Assembly (NCBI RefSeq): GCF_030816475.1
Contig: NZ_JAUSXF010000002.1
Coordinates: forward strand, 1-64,000
DNA from: Arthrobacter pascens
Lineage (GTDB): Bacteria; Actinomycetota; Actinomycetes; Actinomycetales; Micrococcaceae
DNA: 64,000 nt
Direction of reading: 5' to 3'
Shown: positions 49,020 to 58,338 of the stretch, piece after piece
Numbering within the stretch: the stretch's first letter is position 1
Layout of the letters: every line of letters starts with the position of its first letter
Notes under the pieces: model-generated
The model's database searches: none
What the model saw: the letters and a program-made list of their open reading frames with translations, nothing else
Told to the model about the DNA's origin: nothing
Position numbers and translations under genes: made by a program

Positions 49020-49293
49020 AGCAATGGTCATCGTCGTGCTGTCAGTGCCAGGTGAAAGCGGAGCGAGTTCTGCAACTGGTCTTAGGGGGGGGTCCCCGGG
49101 TTCAGTCCCGGCTTGTTCCCTGGCGGCTACATGTATGGAGAGCTTCTTCCAGCGCGCCTCCAGTCCCTCTGCACACAGAGGACGCACAGCGGTGAATGGC
49201 TGCTCAGAAGTGACAGGAACCTACGCGGCCGGCCCATTCATCCCCCTTCGCTGTCCGTGAATCCTAAAGTCGGCGCAGTTCAACACGCCGGGG
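49020..49293. other. Intergenic, no gene recognised
   Basis: Between the split HTH gene and the end of the DUF916 gene. GGGGGGGTCCCCG near 49086 is a local G-tract; no gene seen. Confidence 0.25.
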
Positions 49294-50313
49294 TTAACGT
49301 GCGGGAACGGTCTCCGGATCGCGGGCCGAGCGTTCACTTTCGTTGACCTGAGCGATGGCTCGGCGGGCGCGGCGGACAAAAAGGGCTGTGCGCCAGGCAC
49401 CGTAGACGGCGGCAAGGAAAAGGAGCAGTCCGATGATTATGAGGGGCCAGGGTGCGTAGACAACGCTGGTCTCGGTGTGGCCGGTGCCAGCCTCGGAGGT
49501 GATGGTGGTCCGGGCGGTACCCGACTGAATCGCGGGCGCCTGTGTCAGACGGGCGTGAAGGTCCAGGGTGGATCCGGGCAGCATGCTTTCGGGGGTGTCG
49601 AATTTGAGTTGGGTGTTTGCTCCGAGCCAGCTGCTGACATCGAGGATGGCGGACGGGTGCAGGATGGTGTTGCCGGTGTTGATCAAGGGAATCGTGAAGG
49701 TGAGCGTATCCCCGGTCTGCCGCCAGCTCAGGTCACCGTAGTCGAGGGTGCTGACGGCTGTGCCTGCGACATTGAGATAAATACGGACGCCTTGACGCTG
49801 GATGACGTCCAGGCGGACGGCGGTGTCTCCGTTGACGTTGGAGGTTTGGCCCTGGACCGGGGGGCTCTGGATGATCAGGCCGCCGGCGTAGTCGCCCGGT
49901 GGCGTGCCCGCGGGGACGGACACCCGGAACGGGACTTTCATTTCCGAGTTCGCTGCGACGGTGATGTGGTCCCCGTTCAGGTGTACCCAGCCGCCGACGC
50001 CGGCGCGGGGCTCGGACTGGTTGGCCAGGGCGAAAGCCCCCTGCGGGGTGCTGATGGCGTCCACGGGATAGTTGAGCAGTGTTACCTGGGACTGCGTGTG
50101 GTTGGTTACGATCGCGGTCGCTTCGAGGGCTGCTCCCGGGTAAAGGGAGAGGTGGAAGAAGTCCGATTCGTTCGATGGCCGGATTCCCAGTGCCCCGTTG
50201 TCGACGGCCGCCGCCGGTCCCGAGCCAGCGAGCAGGCCAAGGGCCAGCGCCGCCATCATCAGGACGGTACGCAGAGGCTTACGCTGCAGGGGACGCAGTA
50301 ATGGAATCGTCAC
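49294..50313 (-). CDS. DUF916-type (WxL-interacting) cell-surface protein
   Basis: A 339-residue exported protein: signal peptide (LRTVLMMAALALGLLAGSG), an Ig-like extracellular part (FFHLSLYPGAALEATAIVTN; PFRVSVPAGTPPGDYAGGLI) typical of the DUF916/WxL-interacting peptidoglycan-binding domain, and a C-terminal membrane anchor (PLIIIGLLLFLAAVYGAW) followed by a basic tail. It pairs with the WxL-like protein encoded 240 bp upstream. GTG 50313 with AAGGA upstream is preferred to 50430. Confidence 0.8.
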   Translation of the reverse strand: MTIPLLRPLQRKPLRTVLMMAALALGLLAGSGPAAAVDNGALGIRPSNESDFFHLSLYPGAALEATAIVTNHTQSQVTLLNYPVDAISTPQGAFALANQSEPRAGVGGWVHLNGDHITVAANSEMKVPFRVSVPAGTPPGDYAGGLIIQSPPVQGQTSNVNGDTAVRLDVIQRQGVRIYLNVAGTAVSTLDYGDLSWRQTGDTLTFTIPLINTGNTILHPSAILDVSSWLGANTQLKFDTPESMLPGSTLDLHARLTQAPAIQSGTARTTITSEAGTGHTETSVVYAPWPLIIIGLLLFLAAVYGAWRTALFVRRARRAIAQVNESERSARDPETVPAR

Positions 50314-50553
50314 GGGGAAGTCCTTGGTAGCAAAACGGATTGTTGGGTTAGCGCGTGATGGGCGCCGACCCGGGGGCAGCAGCGATACGCAGAGAGCCGC
50401 AGCCTCAGGACGCCAACCAGTCCAGTGCACGATAAGGACGAGGAACGTGGCGACGGCTGAGCGTTTCGTTCTTCTGATTCATCCGGCCGGTCGTGCAGCC
50501 CGCCCCCCGCCCTCCTCCCGGGAGGGACAAACGGCGGGCCGCATGTTCAGCTG

Positions 50554-51132
50554 TTAGGAGATGGTGTAGGTAAGGGTCGAGACGTAGGGCAGGAGCGCCG
50601 TGGACCCGACCGCGCCGAAATAGTTGGACCGGTACGTACTGGCGGGAACGGCCAGGCTGTAGGAGGGCGTCAGCGCGTACGTTCCTTTGTTGGTACCCGC
50701 CGACGAAACGAGGACCTGTGCGGATCCGGACATTGCCAGGACAGGTGCGCTAACACCGGCAGCAGCATCGGCGCCGGTCCCGGCAGTGATCGTTCCCGGA
50801 GTGATGGTCAGGTTGCCGATCGGAATAGTGCGGGCCGTTGTTTCAACGGTGCCGGCAGCACTGGTAGGGACAGTGGCAGTGACCGACAGCGCCCAGGCCG
50901 CGCCTGTACCGCGGGTGTCGGAAATACTCCACGGCGAAGACGAAGTGCCGGTCGCGGCCTGGTCGGTTCCATTCAGCAGTACTCCAGACAGGGCAGCGCC
51001 GGACGTGGTTGCGGCCAGAGCGCCACCGGAAATGGTGGAGTCCACCGTGTCTGCCGTTGCAGCCGGGAGTGCGGATGTAAGCAGGATTCCGGCGGCGGCC
51101 AGAACGCCTGCGGCCTTGATTATTTTGCGCAT
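50554..51132 (-). CDS. Secreted WxL-domain-like surface protein
   Basis: A 192-residue secreted protein with signal peptide (AAGVLAAAGILLTSALPAAT) and a Ser/Thr/Gly-rich beta domain. SISDTRGTGAAWALSVTATV contains the first W-x-L motif; the second, usually W-[TV]-L near the end, is YTI (LPYVSTLTYTIS). WxL proteins attach non-covalently to the wall with DUF916 partners. GGAGAGA precedes ATG 51132. The pair may act in surface adhesion or mating contact; this is inferred. Confidence 0.7.
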   Translation of the reverse strand: MRKIIKAAGVLAAAGILLTSALPAATADTVDSTISGGALAATTSGAALSGVLLNGTDQAATGTSSSPWSISDTRGTGAAWALSVTATVPTSAAGTVETTARTIPIGNLTITPGTITAGTGADAAAGVSAPVLAMSGSAQVLVSSAGTNKGTYALTPSYSLAVPASTYRSNYFGAVGSTALLPYVSTLTYTIS

Positions 51133-51768
51133 GGGATCTCTCCAGTTATTGGCGGGCACGCCAAAGAATCGCGTGCGCGGAGTTGGCGTTGAAATGAGTG
51201 GTTGAGATCCGCAAGAACGTGCCCGGTCGATGATCAGCTATAAAAAGCGTGGACCCGGCCGCGGTTTGAACAACCCGCCACCCACATCCGGCCTGCGATC
51301 GGTACCGGCTACTTGCGTGAGAGCAATAAGGAATTCGTTCTGTAGCCCCCACCATGAACGAACGCCACCATCGATGTGGTGTGTATGCGTCACTGTACGC
51401 GCCATCACTTTGATAAGCCATACGACCGGTATGCGTTCGCTGACGGCCAGGTGGGAACCTGAAGGGCTGCTTGTGATCGCTGAATCAAGCGTTACCTCTG
51501 CGCCCTGATAGTCCGCACTGAGCAACCATTGCAGCAGAGATTTCTCTGCCGCGGCCGGCGGACGAAGACCGTCACCCTCGTTAGGGCACATAGTAGGTCT
51601 CAGCCACCAAATTCATGTGCTCCAGCTTAGACATCCCTGGCCCGACGTGAGCCCGTCCGAAGCGCCAGCAGCTCATGACCAGGCGACGGTAGCGTGTCCG
51701 GTGAAGGATCGACTAACGGGCGATTGCTCAGAGCCGGTGCGATTTCGCTTAAATGGTGCATACCGCTT
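51133..51768. other. 636-bp gap, no convincing gene
   Basis: Between the WxL gene start and the MarR gene end. A leftward 117-codon frame at 51238-51591 exists, but it lacks a ribosome site and family resemblance. The promoter of the WxL-DUF916 unit should lie here. Confidence 0.3.
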
Positions 51769-52269
51769 TTACGATGTCTTCCGCCGGCGGCGTGTAGCTG
51801 AGCGTGGCGGAGCGGCCCGGAGATGGGCGGCTGCCTGACCAAGGATGCGCGCGAGATCGTCGACGTCACCGTCGGAAAGAGCCGCGAACAGCAAGCTGTG
51901 AACGGCGTTGATATGGCCGGGGAACACTGTCGCGAGTACGGTGCGGCCAGCCTCGGTGAGTGCCAGGACGGTGCTGCGTTCGTCATCGGGCGAGGGCGAG
52001 CGGGCAACGAGCCCACGGTGTTCCAGCAATTGCGCTTGGTACGTCAGTCCGCTGCGGCTATAGACCACGCCGTCGGCGAGATCCGTCATGCGCCGTTGCC
52101 CATCCGGAGCGTCACCCAGGCGAGCGAGGAGCTGGAACTGGACGTAGCTGAGGTCCCCGGCATCGCGGAGCTGTTTCTCAACTGCGTGGCGCAACAAGCT
52201 ACTCACCTCCGTGAAAGCGAAGTACGCCCCGAGCTGCGTAAGGGTCAGGGCCGCAGGCGTTTCGTTCAT
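51769..52269 (-). CDS. MarR-family repressor
   Basis: A 166-residue winged-helix regulator: LSYVQFQLLARLGDAPDGQR, MTDLADGVVYSRSGLTYQAQ, LLEHRGLVARSPSPDDERST and VLALTEAGRTVL are the MarR DNA-binding core. It is transcribed divergently from an oxidoreductase gene across an intergenic region with strong inverted repeats. It probably represses both genes and releases on binding a phenolic, quinone or electrophilic ligand, as is usual for such pairs. Confidence 0.88.
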   Translation of the reverse strand: MNETPAALTLTQLGAYFAFTEVSSLLRHAVEKQLRDAGDLSYVQFQLLARLGDAPDGQRRMTDLADGVVYSRSGLTYQAQLLEHRGLVARSPSPDDERSTVLALTEAGRTVLATVFPGHINAVHSLLFAALSDGDVDDLARILGQAAAHLRAAPPRSATRRRRKTS

Positions 52270-52296
52270 GCTCTCATCATAGATGGTTGATTCGAG

Positions 52297-52341
52297 TTCG
52301 AAGCAATGATACAGTCTCCGTATTGCTTCGAATTCGAAGCA
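52297..52341. promoter_or_regulatory. MarR operator array
   Basis: TTCGAAGCAAT (52297-52307) and ATTGCTTCGAA (52322-52332) form a perfect inverted repeat with 14 bp between. TGCTTCGAATTCGAAGCA (52324-52341) is a perfect 18-bp palindrome overlapping the second arm. Probable tandem binding sites for the divergent MarR protein. Confidence 0.7.
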
Positions 52342-52360
52342 TTCGATGAAAGGGAGAATC

Positions 52361-53293
52361 ATGAAAGCAGTACAGTTCCACGAGGTGGGCGGACCCGACG
52401 TGCTCCAGTACGGGGAGACCGAGCAGCCGGTGCCGACCGCTGGGCAGGTTCGGCTGCGTGTTGCGGCGTCCGCGTTCAACGCGGCTGACAACGGAATGCG
52501 GGCCGGGTTCTTGCCGATCCCGGTGGTGCTGCCGCATGTGCCCGGCTTCGACGTCTCCGGCACCATCGACGCGGTCGGTCAGGGTGTCGAGGGCGTTGCG
52601 GTCGGTGATAGGGTGATCGGCTTCCTGCCCATGGAGCGGGATGGCGGCGCGGCGGAGTATGTGATCGCCCCTGCGGATGCGGTTGTGGCGGCCCCGACGA
52701 ACATCTCGCTGGCCGATGCCGCAGCACTGCCCTCTGTGGCGTTGACCGCCTGGCAGGCGCTTTTCGATGACGGCCGGCTCGAGGCAGGGCAGCGCCTGCT
52801 CATCGTCGGTGCGGGCGGTGTCGTGGGCAAGTACGCCATCCAGCTTGCGAAACGTGCCGGCGTGCACGTCGTGGCGACCGCGAGCCCGCGCAGCATCGAC
52901 GCTGTCCGCGCGGCCGGCGCGGACGAGATCATCGACCACACCGACGCCGACTTGATCAGCGCCGTAAATGGGCAGGTCGACGTGCTGCTCAACCTCGCTC
53001 CGATCGATCCGGAGCAATTCATCGCGCTTGTCGCACTCGTGCGCGATGGCGGCATAGTGGTCAGCACCACTGCATTCATGCCGACTCCAGGAGACGAGAG
53101 GCGTGGCGTGCGCGCCACCACCGTATACGTCCGCCCAAACCGTGAACGCCTCACCGAACTGGCGTCCCTCGTCGATGACGGGAAACTAACCGTAGAAGTC
53201 ACCCGCCGCATCCCACTCACCGAGCTGCCTGCCCTCCACGCCGAGGCCAGCGCCGGCCGCGTGCCCGGAAAGGTCATCATCCTTCCCGCCTGA
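52361..53293 (+). CDS. NADP-dependent oxidoreductase (quinone oxidoreductase family)
   Basis: A 310-residue zinc-independent MDR protein: MKAVQFHEVGGPDVLQYGET, VPGFDVSGTIDAVGQGVEGV (GroES-like half), LPSVALTAWQALFDDGRLEA and the nucleotide-binding LLIVGAGGVVGKYAIQLAK. It lacks the structural zinc cysteines of alcohol dehydrogenases. It is likely to reduce quinones or enones and is controlled by the divergent MarR. ATG 52361 follows AAAGGGAG. Confidence 0.88.
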   Translation: MKAVQFHEVGGPDVLQYGETEQPVPTAGQVRLRVAASAFNAADNGMRAGFLPIPVVLPHVPGFDVSGTIDAVGQGVEGVAVGDRVIGFLPMERDGGAAEYVIAPADAVVAAPTNISLADAAALPSVALTAWQALFDDGRLEAGQRLLIVGAGGVVGKYAIQLAKRAGVHVVATASPRSIDAVRAAGADEIIDHTDADLISAVNGQVDVLLNLAPIDPEQFIALVALVRDGGIVVSTTAFMPTPGDERRGVRATTVYVRPNRERLTELASLVDDGKLTVEVTRRIPLTELPALHAEASAGRVPGKVIILPA

Positions 53294-53310
53294 TCCATGC
53301 AGCAAGAACC

Positions 53311-53353
53311 GGTGACCCCCGAATGATGCCAAACGCACCAGCGGGGGTCACTC
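53311..53353 (+). terminator. Hairpin terminator after oxidoreductase
   Basis: GTGACCCCCG pairs with CGGGGGTCAC around a 20-odd base loop, about 20 bp after the stop. The remaining gap to 53626 contains no recognised gene. Confidence 0.55.
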
Positions 53354-53626
53354 CGTGTCAGAACCTTCACTTGGACGTCGCCAGGGCCGGGAACTCCCAT
53401 CACCCACGCTCACCAATAGTGCCCACCGGTGCCCGCAAGCCGGTCGATCAGCGTGCCGCGGAAAGCCGCTGACGCGGTCAGCGTGACGACGGGTCTTGGC
53501 GATGTACGTATGACCCGCACGGTGAAATGCACGATGAGGGGGGCGCTAACAGCAACTGCCGGCCGGGACTATGGGGCATGCCCGTATCTCGGAAGCATGT
53601 TTCATCAAGCGCAAACGCTGCCGACG

Positions 53627-53647
53627 TCAAAAACGACCGGTTGTGAC
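53627..53647. repeat. Serine-recombinase-type site, left
   Basis: TCAAAAACGACCGGTTGTGA plus C matches 54172-54192 at 19 of 21 positions. The half-sites (TCAAAAACG and inverted) have the dyad form of a serine-recombinase crossover site. Confidence 0.5.
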
Positions 53648-53679
53648 GCCTGATATCACAGCAGGTGGCACCGGACAGC

Positions 53680-54096
53680 CTAGGTGGGCTCCACCAGCCG
53701 GAACATGCCGGTCATATCTCCCGCGGTAAATCCTCGGCTGGCATAGACCTCCGTCGCCTGCTCTGTGCTGAATAGCCCGACGAAGGCAGTCGACGGCGCA
53801 GTTTGTGCGACGTGCAGCAGGAGTCGGTCGATGATCGCCTTCCCCACTCCTTGGCCCTGGTACTCAGGAAGCACGGCCACGTCCTGGATGTAGAAGTACT
53901 TCACCCCGTCACCTACAAGGCGACCCATGCCCACAACCCGCTCACCAACAACTGCTACGACGCCGGACACGGAGGCCTCCAAGGACAAAGGTACGGTCTG
54001 CCAGTCAAACGATCCCGACCACCCAACGGCTTCTGCTATCCGACGGTGTTCGCTGATCGTGGCAATCCGGTGTTCGATGATGATGTCGTCCGCCAT
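53680..54096 (-). CDS. GNAT-family N-acetyltransferase
   Basis: A 138-residue acetyltransferase: acetyl-CoA-binding motif A in IQDVAVLPEYQGQGVGKAII, then LLLHVAQTAPSTAFVGLFST and VYASRGFTAGDMTGMF. The substrate is unknown. The gene lies between two near-identical 21-bp recombination-type sites next to a serine recombinase gene, so it may be an excisable cassette. Confidence 0.85.
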   Translation of the reverse strand: MADDIIIEHRIATISEHRRIAEAVGWSGSFDWQTVPLSLEASVSGVVAVVGERVVGMGRLVGDGVKYFYIQDVAVLPEYQGQGVGKAIIDRLLLHVAQTAPSTAFVGLFSTEQATEVYASRGFTAGDMTGMFRLVEPT

Positions 54097-54171
54097 GCCG
54101 AAAGCATACCCATGGGTCTGCCCCCGCCCGGTCGTTCCGGAGCAGCTGGACGCCTTCTGTCGGTTAGGTAT

Positions 54172-54192
54172 TCAAAAACGACCGTTTCTGAC
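54172..54192. repeat. Serine-recombinase-type site, right
   Basis: TCAAAAACGACCGTTTCTGA plus C; the two halves TCAAAAACGA and TCAGAAACGG are inverted copies. Direct repeat of 53627-53647. GTCAGAAC occurs twice more (54242 and 54271) before the recombinase start, as accessory sub-sites of a res region might. Confidence 0.55.
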
Positions 54193-54279
54193 CAATGCCC
54201 GGCGAGTCCTCGAAATCCTAGCTATGGCGATCAATATCGTTAGTCAGAACTCGTTGTCGAAAAGAAGATAGGTCAGAAC

Positions 54280-54888
54280 GTGGAGCAGAGGGTTTTTGAC
54301 GTGCCGAGGGGCTTGTCTGGGAATGTTGTCGGGTATGCGCGGGTCAGCACCCGGGGCCAGTCATTGGACTTGCAGGTGGATGCGCTGGTGGCGGCTGGTG
54401 CGGTGAGGGTCTTCCAGGAATACGCATCCGGCGCGACACAGGCCCGCACGAGGTGGAAGGAGTGCCTCGACTACCTCCAACCAGGAAACATTCTGGTCGT
54501 GAACGATCTGACCAGGCTGGGCCGTAGCACGGCAGATCTGTCGGACATCGTGACGGTCCTTGGGCAGCGCGGGATAGGCTTCCGTTCTCTGGCGGAACCG
54601 TGGCTGGATACCACTAGCGCCCACGGCAAGCTGATCTTCGACATGTTTGCTTCCCTCGCAGAGTATGAACGGTCCAGGCTTTCAGAACGCACACGGGCCG
54701 GACTGGCGGCCGCCAAGGCCAGAGGCCGGCTGGGCGGCAGGCCCCGGAGCATGACCCCACAGAAACTTGAAGCTGCCCACCAGCTGCGGAGCCAGGGCAA
54801 GACACTGAAGGAGACAGCAGGCACCCTCAGTGTCAGCGTTTCATCGCTGACCCGCGCTCTCAGCTCAAAACAAACAGTTACCGTTTAG
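54280..54888 (+). CDS. Serine recombinase/resolvase
   Basis: A 202-residue Tn3/Hin-type small serine recombinase. The catalytic Ser lies in VVGYARVSTRGQSLDLQVDA, followed by ILVVNDLTRLGRSTADL, KLIFDMFASLAEYERSRLSE and RTRAGLAAAKARGRLGGRPR; the HTH is near KTLKETAGTLSVSVSSLTRA. It catalyses site-specific inversion or resolution at nearby dyad sites. The start is GTG 54280 or GTG 54301. Confidence 0.9.
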   Translation: MEQRVFDVPRGLSGNVVGYARVSTRGQSLDLQVDALVAAGAVRVFQEYASGATQARTRWKECLDYLQPGNILVVNDLTRLGRSTADLSDIVTVLGQRGIGFRSLAEPWLDTTSAHGKLIFDMFASLAEYERSRLSERTRAGLAAAKARGRLGGRPRSMTPQKLEAAHQLRSQGKTLKETAGTLSVSVSSLTRALSSKQTVTV

Positions 54889-55530
54889 ACGCCAGCCAGG
54901 GGATCTCTAAAGTCCGTTCCGTCCGCAGTTTTGAGATGCGATTTTTGGAACAACTTTTGGAACGCGAAGATTACGCGCAGCGGAGCGCGGCGGAGAAGCA
55001 ACACGTTGCGGGTCGTCCACGGCAGCGTCATCACAGCCGTCGGATTTCCCCCATTGGGAGCTGGACATGAAGGGGCAGCGCCATCTGGATGTGTTTAACG
55101 CCGACGGGCTCGTCGAGCAGTTCGTTGATCGAGGTCTGCCCTTCCAGCTCGTCGTAATGTTCCCTATCCATTGAATGACCATATGTGCGCTTGTTTGCCG
55201 GGAATCCTACGACACGCGTTAGGCCTAGGAGGCTTCGTCAGGCCTGCACTGTGTCATTTTGTGCAGCGTCCCCGAACCAAGGAATTGGGACGTCCGCTCC
55301 ATTTGATTTGAGCTGGGCGGCCCCCAAGCGGACCCTTTCCATCCCGACGCCGCTGATCAACGTCGGCCGCAACGAGTTGGCCGACATGGAACTCCTCGGC
55401 AGCGCCACGGGGAAGGTGCAGCTAGTTTCCAGATTGGGTGCGAGGACGCTGTTCTTCTCCAGGGGTGAGGCGTACTCTGGGCGGAATCCTGCCCCGGACT
55501 TGGGTTCCAGGAGCAAATGGGGAAGGGTGG
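54889..55530. other. Gap with one tiny open frame
   Basis: Apart from the possible 46-codon gene at 55031-55171, no convincing gene. Overlapping frames on both strands at 55185-55535 have no family resemblance. Confidence 0.3.
55031..55171 (-). CDS. Possible small protein (46 aa)
   Basis: MDREHYDELEGQTSINELLD continues to MGEIRRL and a stop. Protein-like acidic composition with a basic end; no clear ribosome site and no family. It may be a remnant antitoxin-like protein. Confidence 0.35.
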   Translation of the reverse strand: MDREHYDELEGQTSINELLDEPVGVKHIQMALPLHVQLPMGEIRRL

Positions 55531-55531
55531 C

Positions 55532-55810
55532 ATGAGCGAGATGACACTCAAAGAAGAGTGGGACCGGCTTGATTCTGAGACGCGCCAGTGGCTCCTAGCC
55601 AATCCGGGATGCGTGTTGGTGCCACGCACCGTCACCGCCCGGATAAAACAGGAGTCCGTCAGGCGCATCGAAGTCGACGACCACGGCCAGATGATGCTTT
55701 CCCGTGAGGATCTCGATTTCATCCGCGAAAAAGGAGCTGACGCGGACGCGGGCCAAGGCAGTGTGGATTTCCGGTTCTTCGATGCAACACAGCCCCGAAC
55801 GCCCGACTAA
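55532..55810 (+). CDS. Hypothetical small protein
   Basis: A 92-residue acidic protein (LKEEWDRLDSETRQWLLANP; TVTARIKQESVRRIEVDDHG; MLSREDLDFIREKGADAD). GGAAGGGTGG precedes ATG 55532. No family recognised; it is followed by another hypothetical gene in the same direction. Confidence 0.55.
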   Translation: MSEMTLKEEWDRLDSETRQWLLANPGCVLVPRTVTARIKQESVRRIEVDDHGQMMLSREDLDFIREKGADADAGQGSVDFRFFDATQPRTPD

Positions 55811-55874
55811 AACCTGTGCTTATACGAGGCGAGGCAGAGGTCGGTGCGCGCTGCAGTTGAAGGAAAGAGGCGTG

Positions 55875-56291
55875 ATGACGGAGATTTCCAAGGAGGCCCA
55901 TCCTTTGACAGGTGACAGCGTCCTGTCGCTGGGGCTTCATCCGAGCGCCGTCGACCTCACTCAGCATCCAGAGCTCACACAGGAGATGCTGGAGGCTCGG
56001 ATCGAGGCGGGCGAGGCAGCCATCCGTCAGGCGGGATTCGATATCGTGCCTTGCCTAGTCACCGCCGACCTCGACCAAGCCGAAAAGAGGGTCCGGGAGT
56101 GCCTCGCCGTCCGTCCGGTCCAGGTTGTGATGATCGGGGCCGGCCTGCGAATGGCAGCGGAGCACACCTTGCTGTTCGAGCGCATTCTCAACTTACTGAA
56201 TGAGCTGGTACCCGGCGTGGTGTTTTGTTTCAACACCTCACCAGAGACCACCCTCGATGCATTGCGCCGGTGGGCGCGCCCTAGCCACTGA
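55875..56291 (+). CDS. Conserved hypothetical protein (Rossmann-like)
   Basis: A 138-residue protein with SLGLHPSAVDLTQHPELTQE, AGFDIVPCLVTADLDQAEKR, VQVVMIGAGLRMAAEHTLLF and VVFCFNTSPETTLDALRRW. This pattern is shared by a widespread bacterial family of unknown function that I recognise by sequence but cannot name. ATG 55875 is preferred, and GGAAAGAGG lies upstream. Confidence 0.7.
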   Translation: MTEISKEAHPLTGDSVLSLGLHPSAVDLTQHPELTQEMLEARIEAGEAAIRQAGFDIVPCLVTADLDQAEKRVRECLAVRPVQVVMIGAGLRMAAEHTLLFERILNLLNELVPGVVFCFNTSPETTLDALRRWARPSH

Positions 56292-56427
56292 GACGGCCTC
56301 AGGGCTCAACCTCGGGAATCTCACCCTCGGGTGTGTTCCATTACCAAGGAAGTGGGATACCTAGCCTGGATCTCCCAACCTCCGGCCGTTAGCGGATTGA
56401 TGGCGAATCACGGCTCTGGATGACGCC

Positions 56428-57294
56428 TTACTTTGCTGGGTACTGCCACTCCCAGCTCGCGTCCGCGAACGTTGGTGCGAAGACCAGCGTTCCCTCGGTG
56501 GCGGGGACATCCAGGATGAGGGTGCCGGTGACCTTCTCTCCGGTTCCTACCCGATCGGGGAGCTTCTCGGCATCTGCAAGACATCCGCTTGCTGGACCAG
56601 AACTAAGACTGCCGTTGTATGTTGTGCCGTTTGCCGCGATCAGCTTCCAGTTGAACGCGCTGAAATCGAACTGCCCTGATCCGAAGAGGTCCTTCAGAGG
56701 CGGGTAGGTCTGTGCCGAGATATCCAAGGCCAGAAAGTGCCCGTTCTGCGGAGGTCGGGCAAACTGCGCAGTACATGGAGGGTCGATGGTGATCTTATTC
56801 AACACAAAGGAGACTGCCTGGTTTCCGGACTTGTCGGACAGACCCGCTCCCTGGCCTAAAGTGCGGATAATATTCCCGCGGTCGCTTTTAGTCTCGCCTG
56901 GGTTATCCGTCGCCCGCGCCGATGACGGGGCTGAGGACGGCGCTGCCGGCGGGATGGTCGGCGCAGGGGAATTCGTCGTGGATTTCAGGCCGGCAGAGAT
57001 CGAGGACGTGATGATGCTTGCAATGATCACCGCGACCACTCCCAGAATCAACCCGGCGATGGCAGTCCCACGCTTTCTGAACTTGAGCAGAACTCCGATG
57101 ATCCCGAGGACTATGGCAGCAGGACCCAGCAGGAACGCCACAACCCCGAGAAACGGGACTATGGCCAGAACGACCGCGAGGATGCCGATGACGAGGGCCG
57201 CTATGCCCAGACCATTGGACCGATTGGGGACAGCCGGATCAGAACTATTTTGGGGAGAGGGAGGTTGGGCCGGAAGGGGTGATTGAGTTGACAT
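56428..57294 (-). CDS. Membrane protein with DUF4190-like N-terminus and extracellular domain
   Basis: A 288-residue protein. A proline-rich start is followed by three hydrophobic segments (LGIAALVIGILAVVLAIVPF; VVAFLLGPAAIVLGIIGVLL; AIAGLILGVVAVIIASIIT) as in DUF4190 proteins, a Ser/Pro/Ala linker and a beta-rich outer domain of DUF4352/MPT63-like type (NGHFLALDISAQTYPPLKDL; FNWKLIAANGTTYNG; KVTGTLILDVPATEGTLVFA). It is probably exposed at the surface. Role unknown. Confidence 0.7.
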   Translation of the reverse strand: MSTQSPLPAQPPSPQNSSDPAVPNRSNGLGIAALVIGILAVVLAIVPFLGVVAFLLGPAAIVLGIIGVLLKFRKRGTAIAGLILGVVAVIIASIITSSISAGLKSTTNSPAPTIPPAAPSSAPSSARATDNPGETKSDRGNIIRTLGQGAGLSDKSGNQAVSFVLNKITIDPPCTAQFARPPQNGHFLALDISAQTYPPLKDLFGSGQFDFSAFNWKLIAANGTTYNGSLSSGPASGCLADAEKLPDRVGTGEKVTGTLILDVPATEGTLVFAPTFADASWEWQYPAK

Positions 57295-57452
57295 GGCAGG
57301 ACCTCACAATCATCGAGCACGGCCCCCACCTGTTACTCGAATGCGGGTTGTTGCTACCTTTTGTGGAGACCTAGGAATGTCCTCTGTAAATGAGAATATG
57401 CTCCATTCCATGAAGAAGTACAAGGAGTCCAGGTCCAAGGATCTGCCTCTTA

Positions 57453-58061
57453 TCAGCGGGCAGGCTCTGCGGGAACCGGAGTGAATGTTCCACTCAGGGA
57501 AAACGTGATGCCGGTAATTTGGGAGGGCACCTCCGGACCAGCAAGGACGAAGTCTTTGACCGCCAAGGGCGGTATGGGGTCAAGATAGGAGTTTGCCACG
57601 TCACTGAACTTGCCCCGTTGCTGGAAGGGTGTGTCTTTGGGTACTTTATCCAGTAGTTCACCGATGTACTTAAAGGCCTCCTCGTACTTCACTTCCCTTC
57701 CTTCCGGGGTGAATATGCTCATCGCAGCCACGCGGATGGTTTTAGCCCCCTCGCGGTTGTCCACTGTTCCAGTGATATAGGTGACAGGGGGCGCGTTCAC
57801 AAATGTCCGAATTTCCTCGATTTCCGGAACCGGACTCCCGGGAACCTGCAACATCCCGGTGCCACCAGTAGGGGCCTTGAATGTGTACGCACCAGGGCCA
57901 GTTGTCCGGTGTGGCGCGGGTGAGGACGCCGTGGCTGGCGGTCCGGAGGCATTGTCGTTTTGCGGCGACTGCTGGCTGGGACTTCCCGCTGGGCTTCCGG
58001 CACTACATCCGACAAGTGCCAGGGCAAGCGCCCATGCCGTCAGTGTAAGTTGAGCGTTCAT
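57453..58061 (-). CDS. Putative lipoprotein
   Basis: A 202-residue exported protein with lipobox LALVGC after a hydrophobic signal (LTLTAWALALALVGCSAGSP), a long Ser/Pro/Ala linker and a domain including VPEIEEIRTFVNAPPVTYIT and TIRVAAMSIFTPEGREVKYE. It resembles DUF4352-type outer domains. ATG 58061 is used; the longer frame upstream lacks a signal peptide. Possibly functionally linked with the preceding membrane protein, encoded in the same direction. Confidence 0.7.
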   Translation of the reverse strand: MNAQLTLTAWALALALVGCSAGSPAGSPSQQSPQNDNASGPPATASSPAPHRTTGPGAYTFKAPTGGTGMLQVPGSPVPEIEEIRTFVNAPPVTYITGTVDNREGAKTIRVAAMSIFTPEGREVKYEEAFKYIGELLDKVPKDTPFQQRGKFSDVANSYLDPIPPLAVKDFVLAGPEVPSQITGITFSLSGTFTPVPAEPAR

Positions 58062-58338
58062 TGGATCGCCTTTCGACTCACCATGTCGAGTTCTTTCCGG
58101 CAACTGCCGGCCGCGCACCCAGATACCTAAAGTCTAGATCTATCGCCACGGCGACCGTATATGGCACATCCCCTGGAGACCCTCCCGCCTCCAAGCACTG
58201 AGAATCGTTGGTCAAGGAAGTGGGACGGATTCACGCCAGCTCTTCGAAAGTCCCCCTAGAGGGCTCCGCATTTGTCTGACCCCTCATCTACGCTCCTTCA
58301 AACAGGGACTATGCGAGAACTTCAAATGGGGGGCCGTT

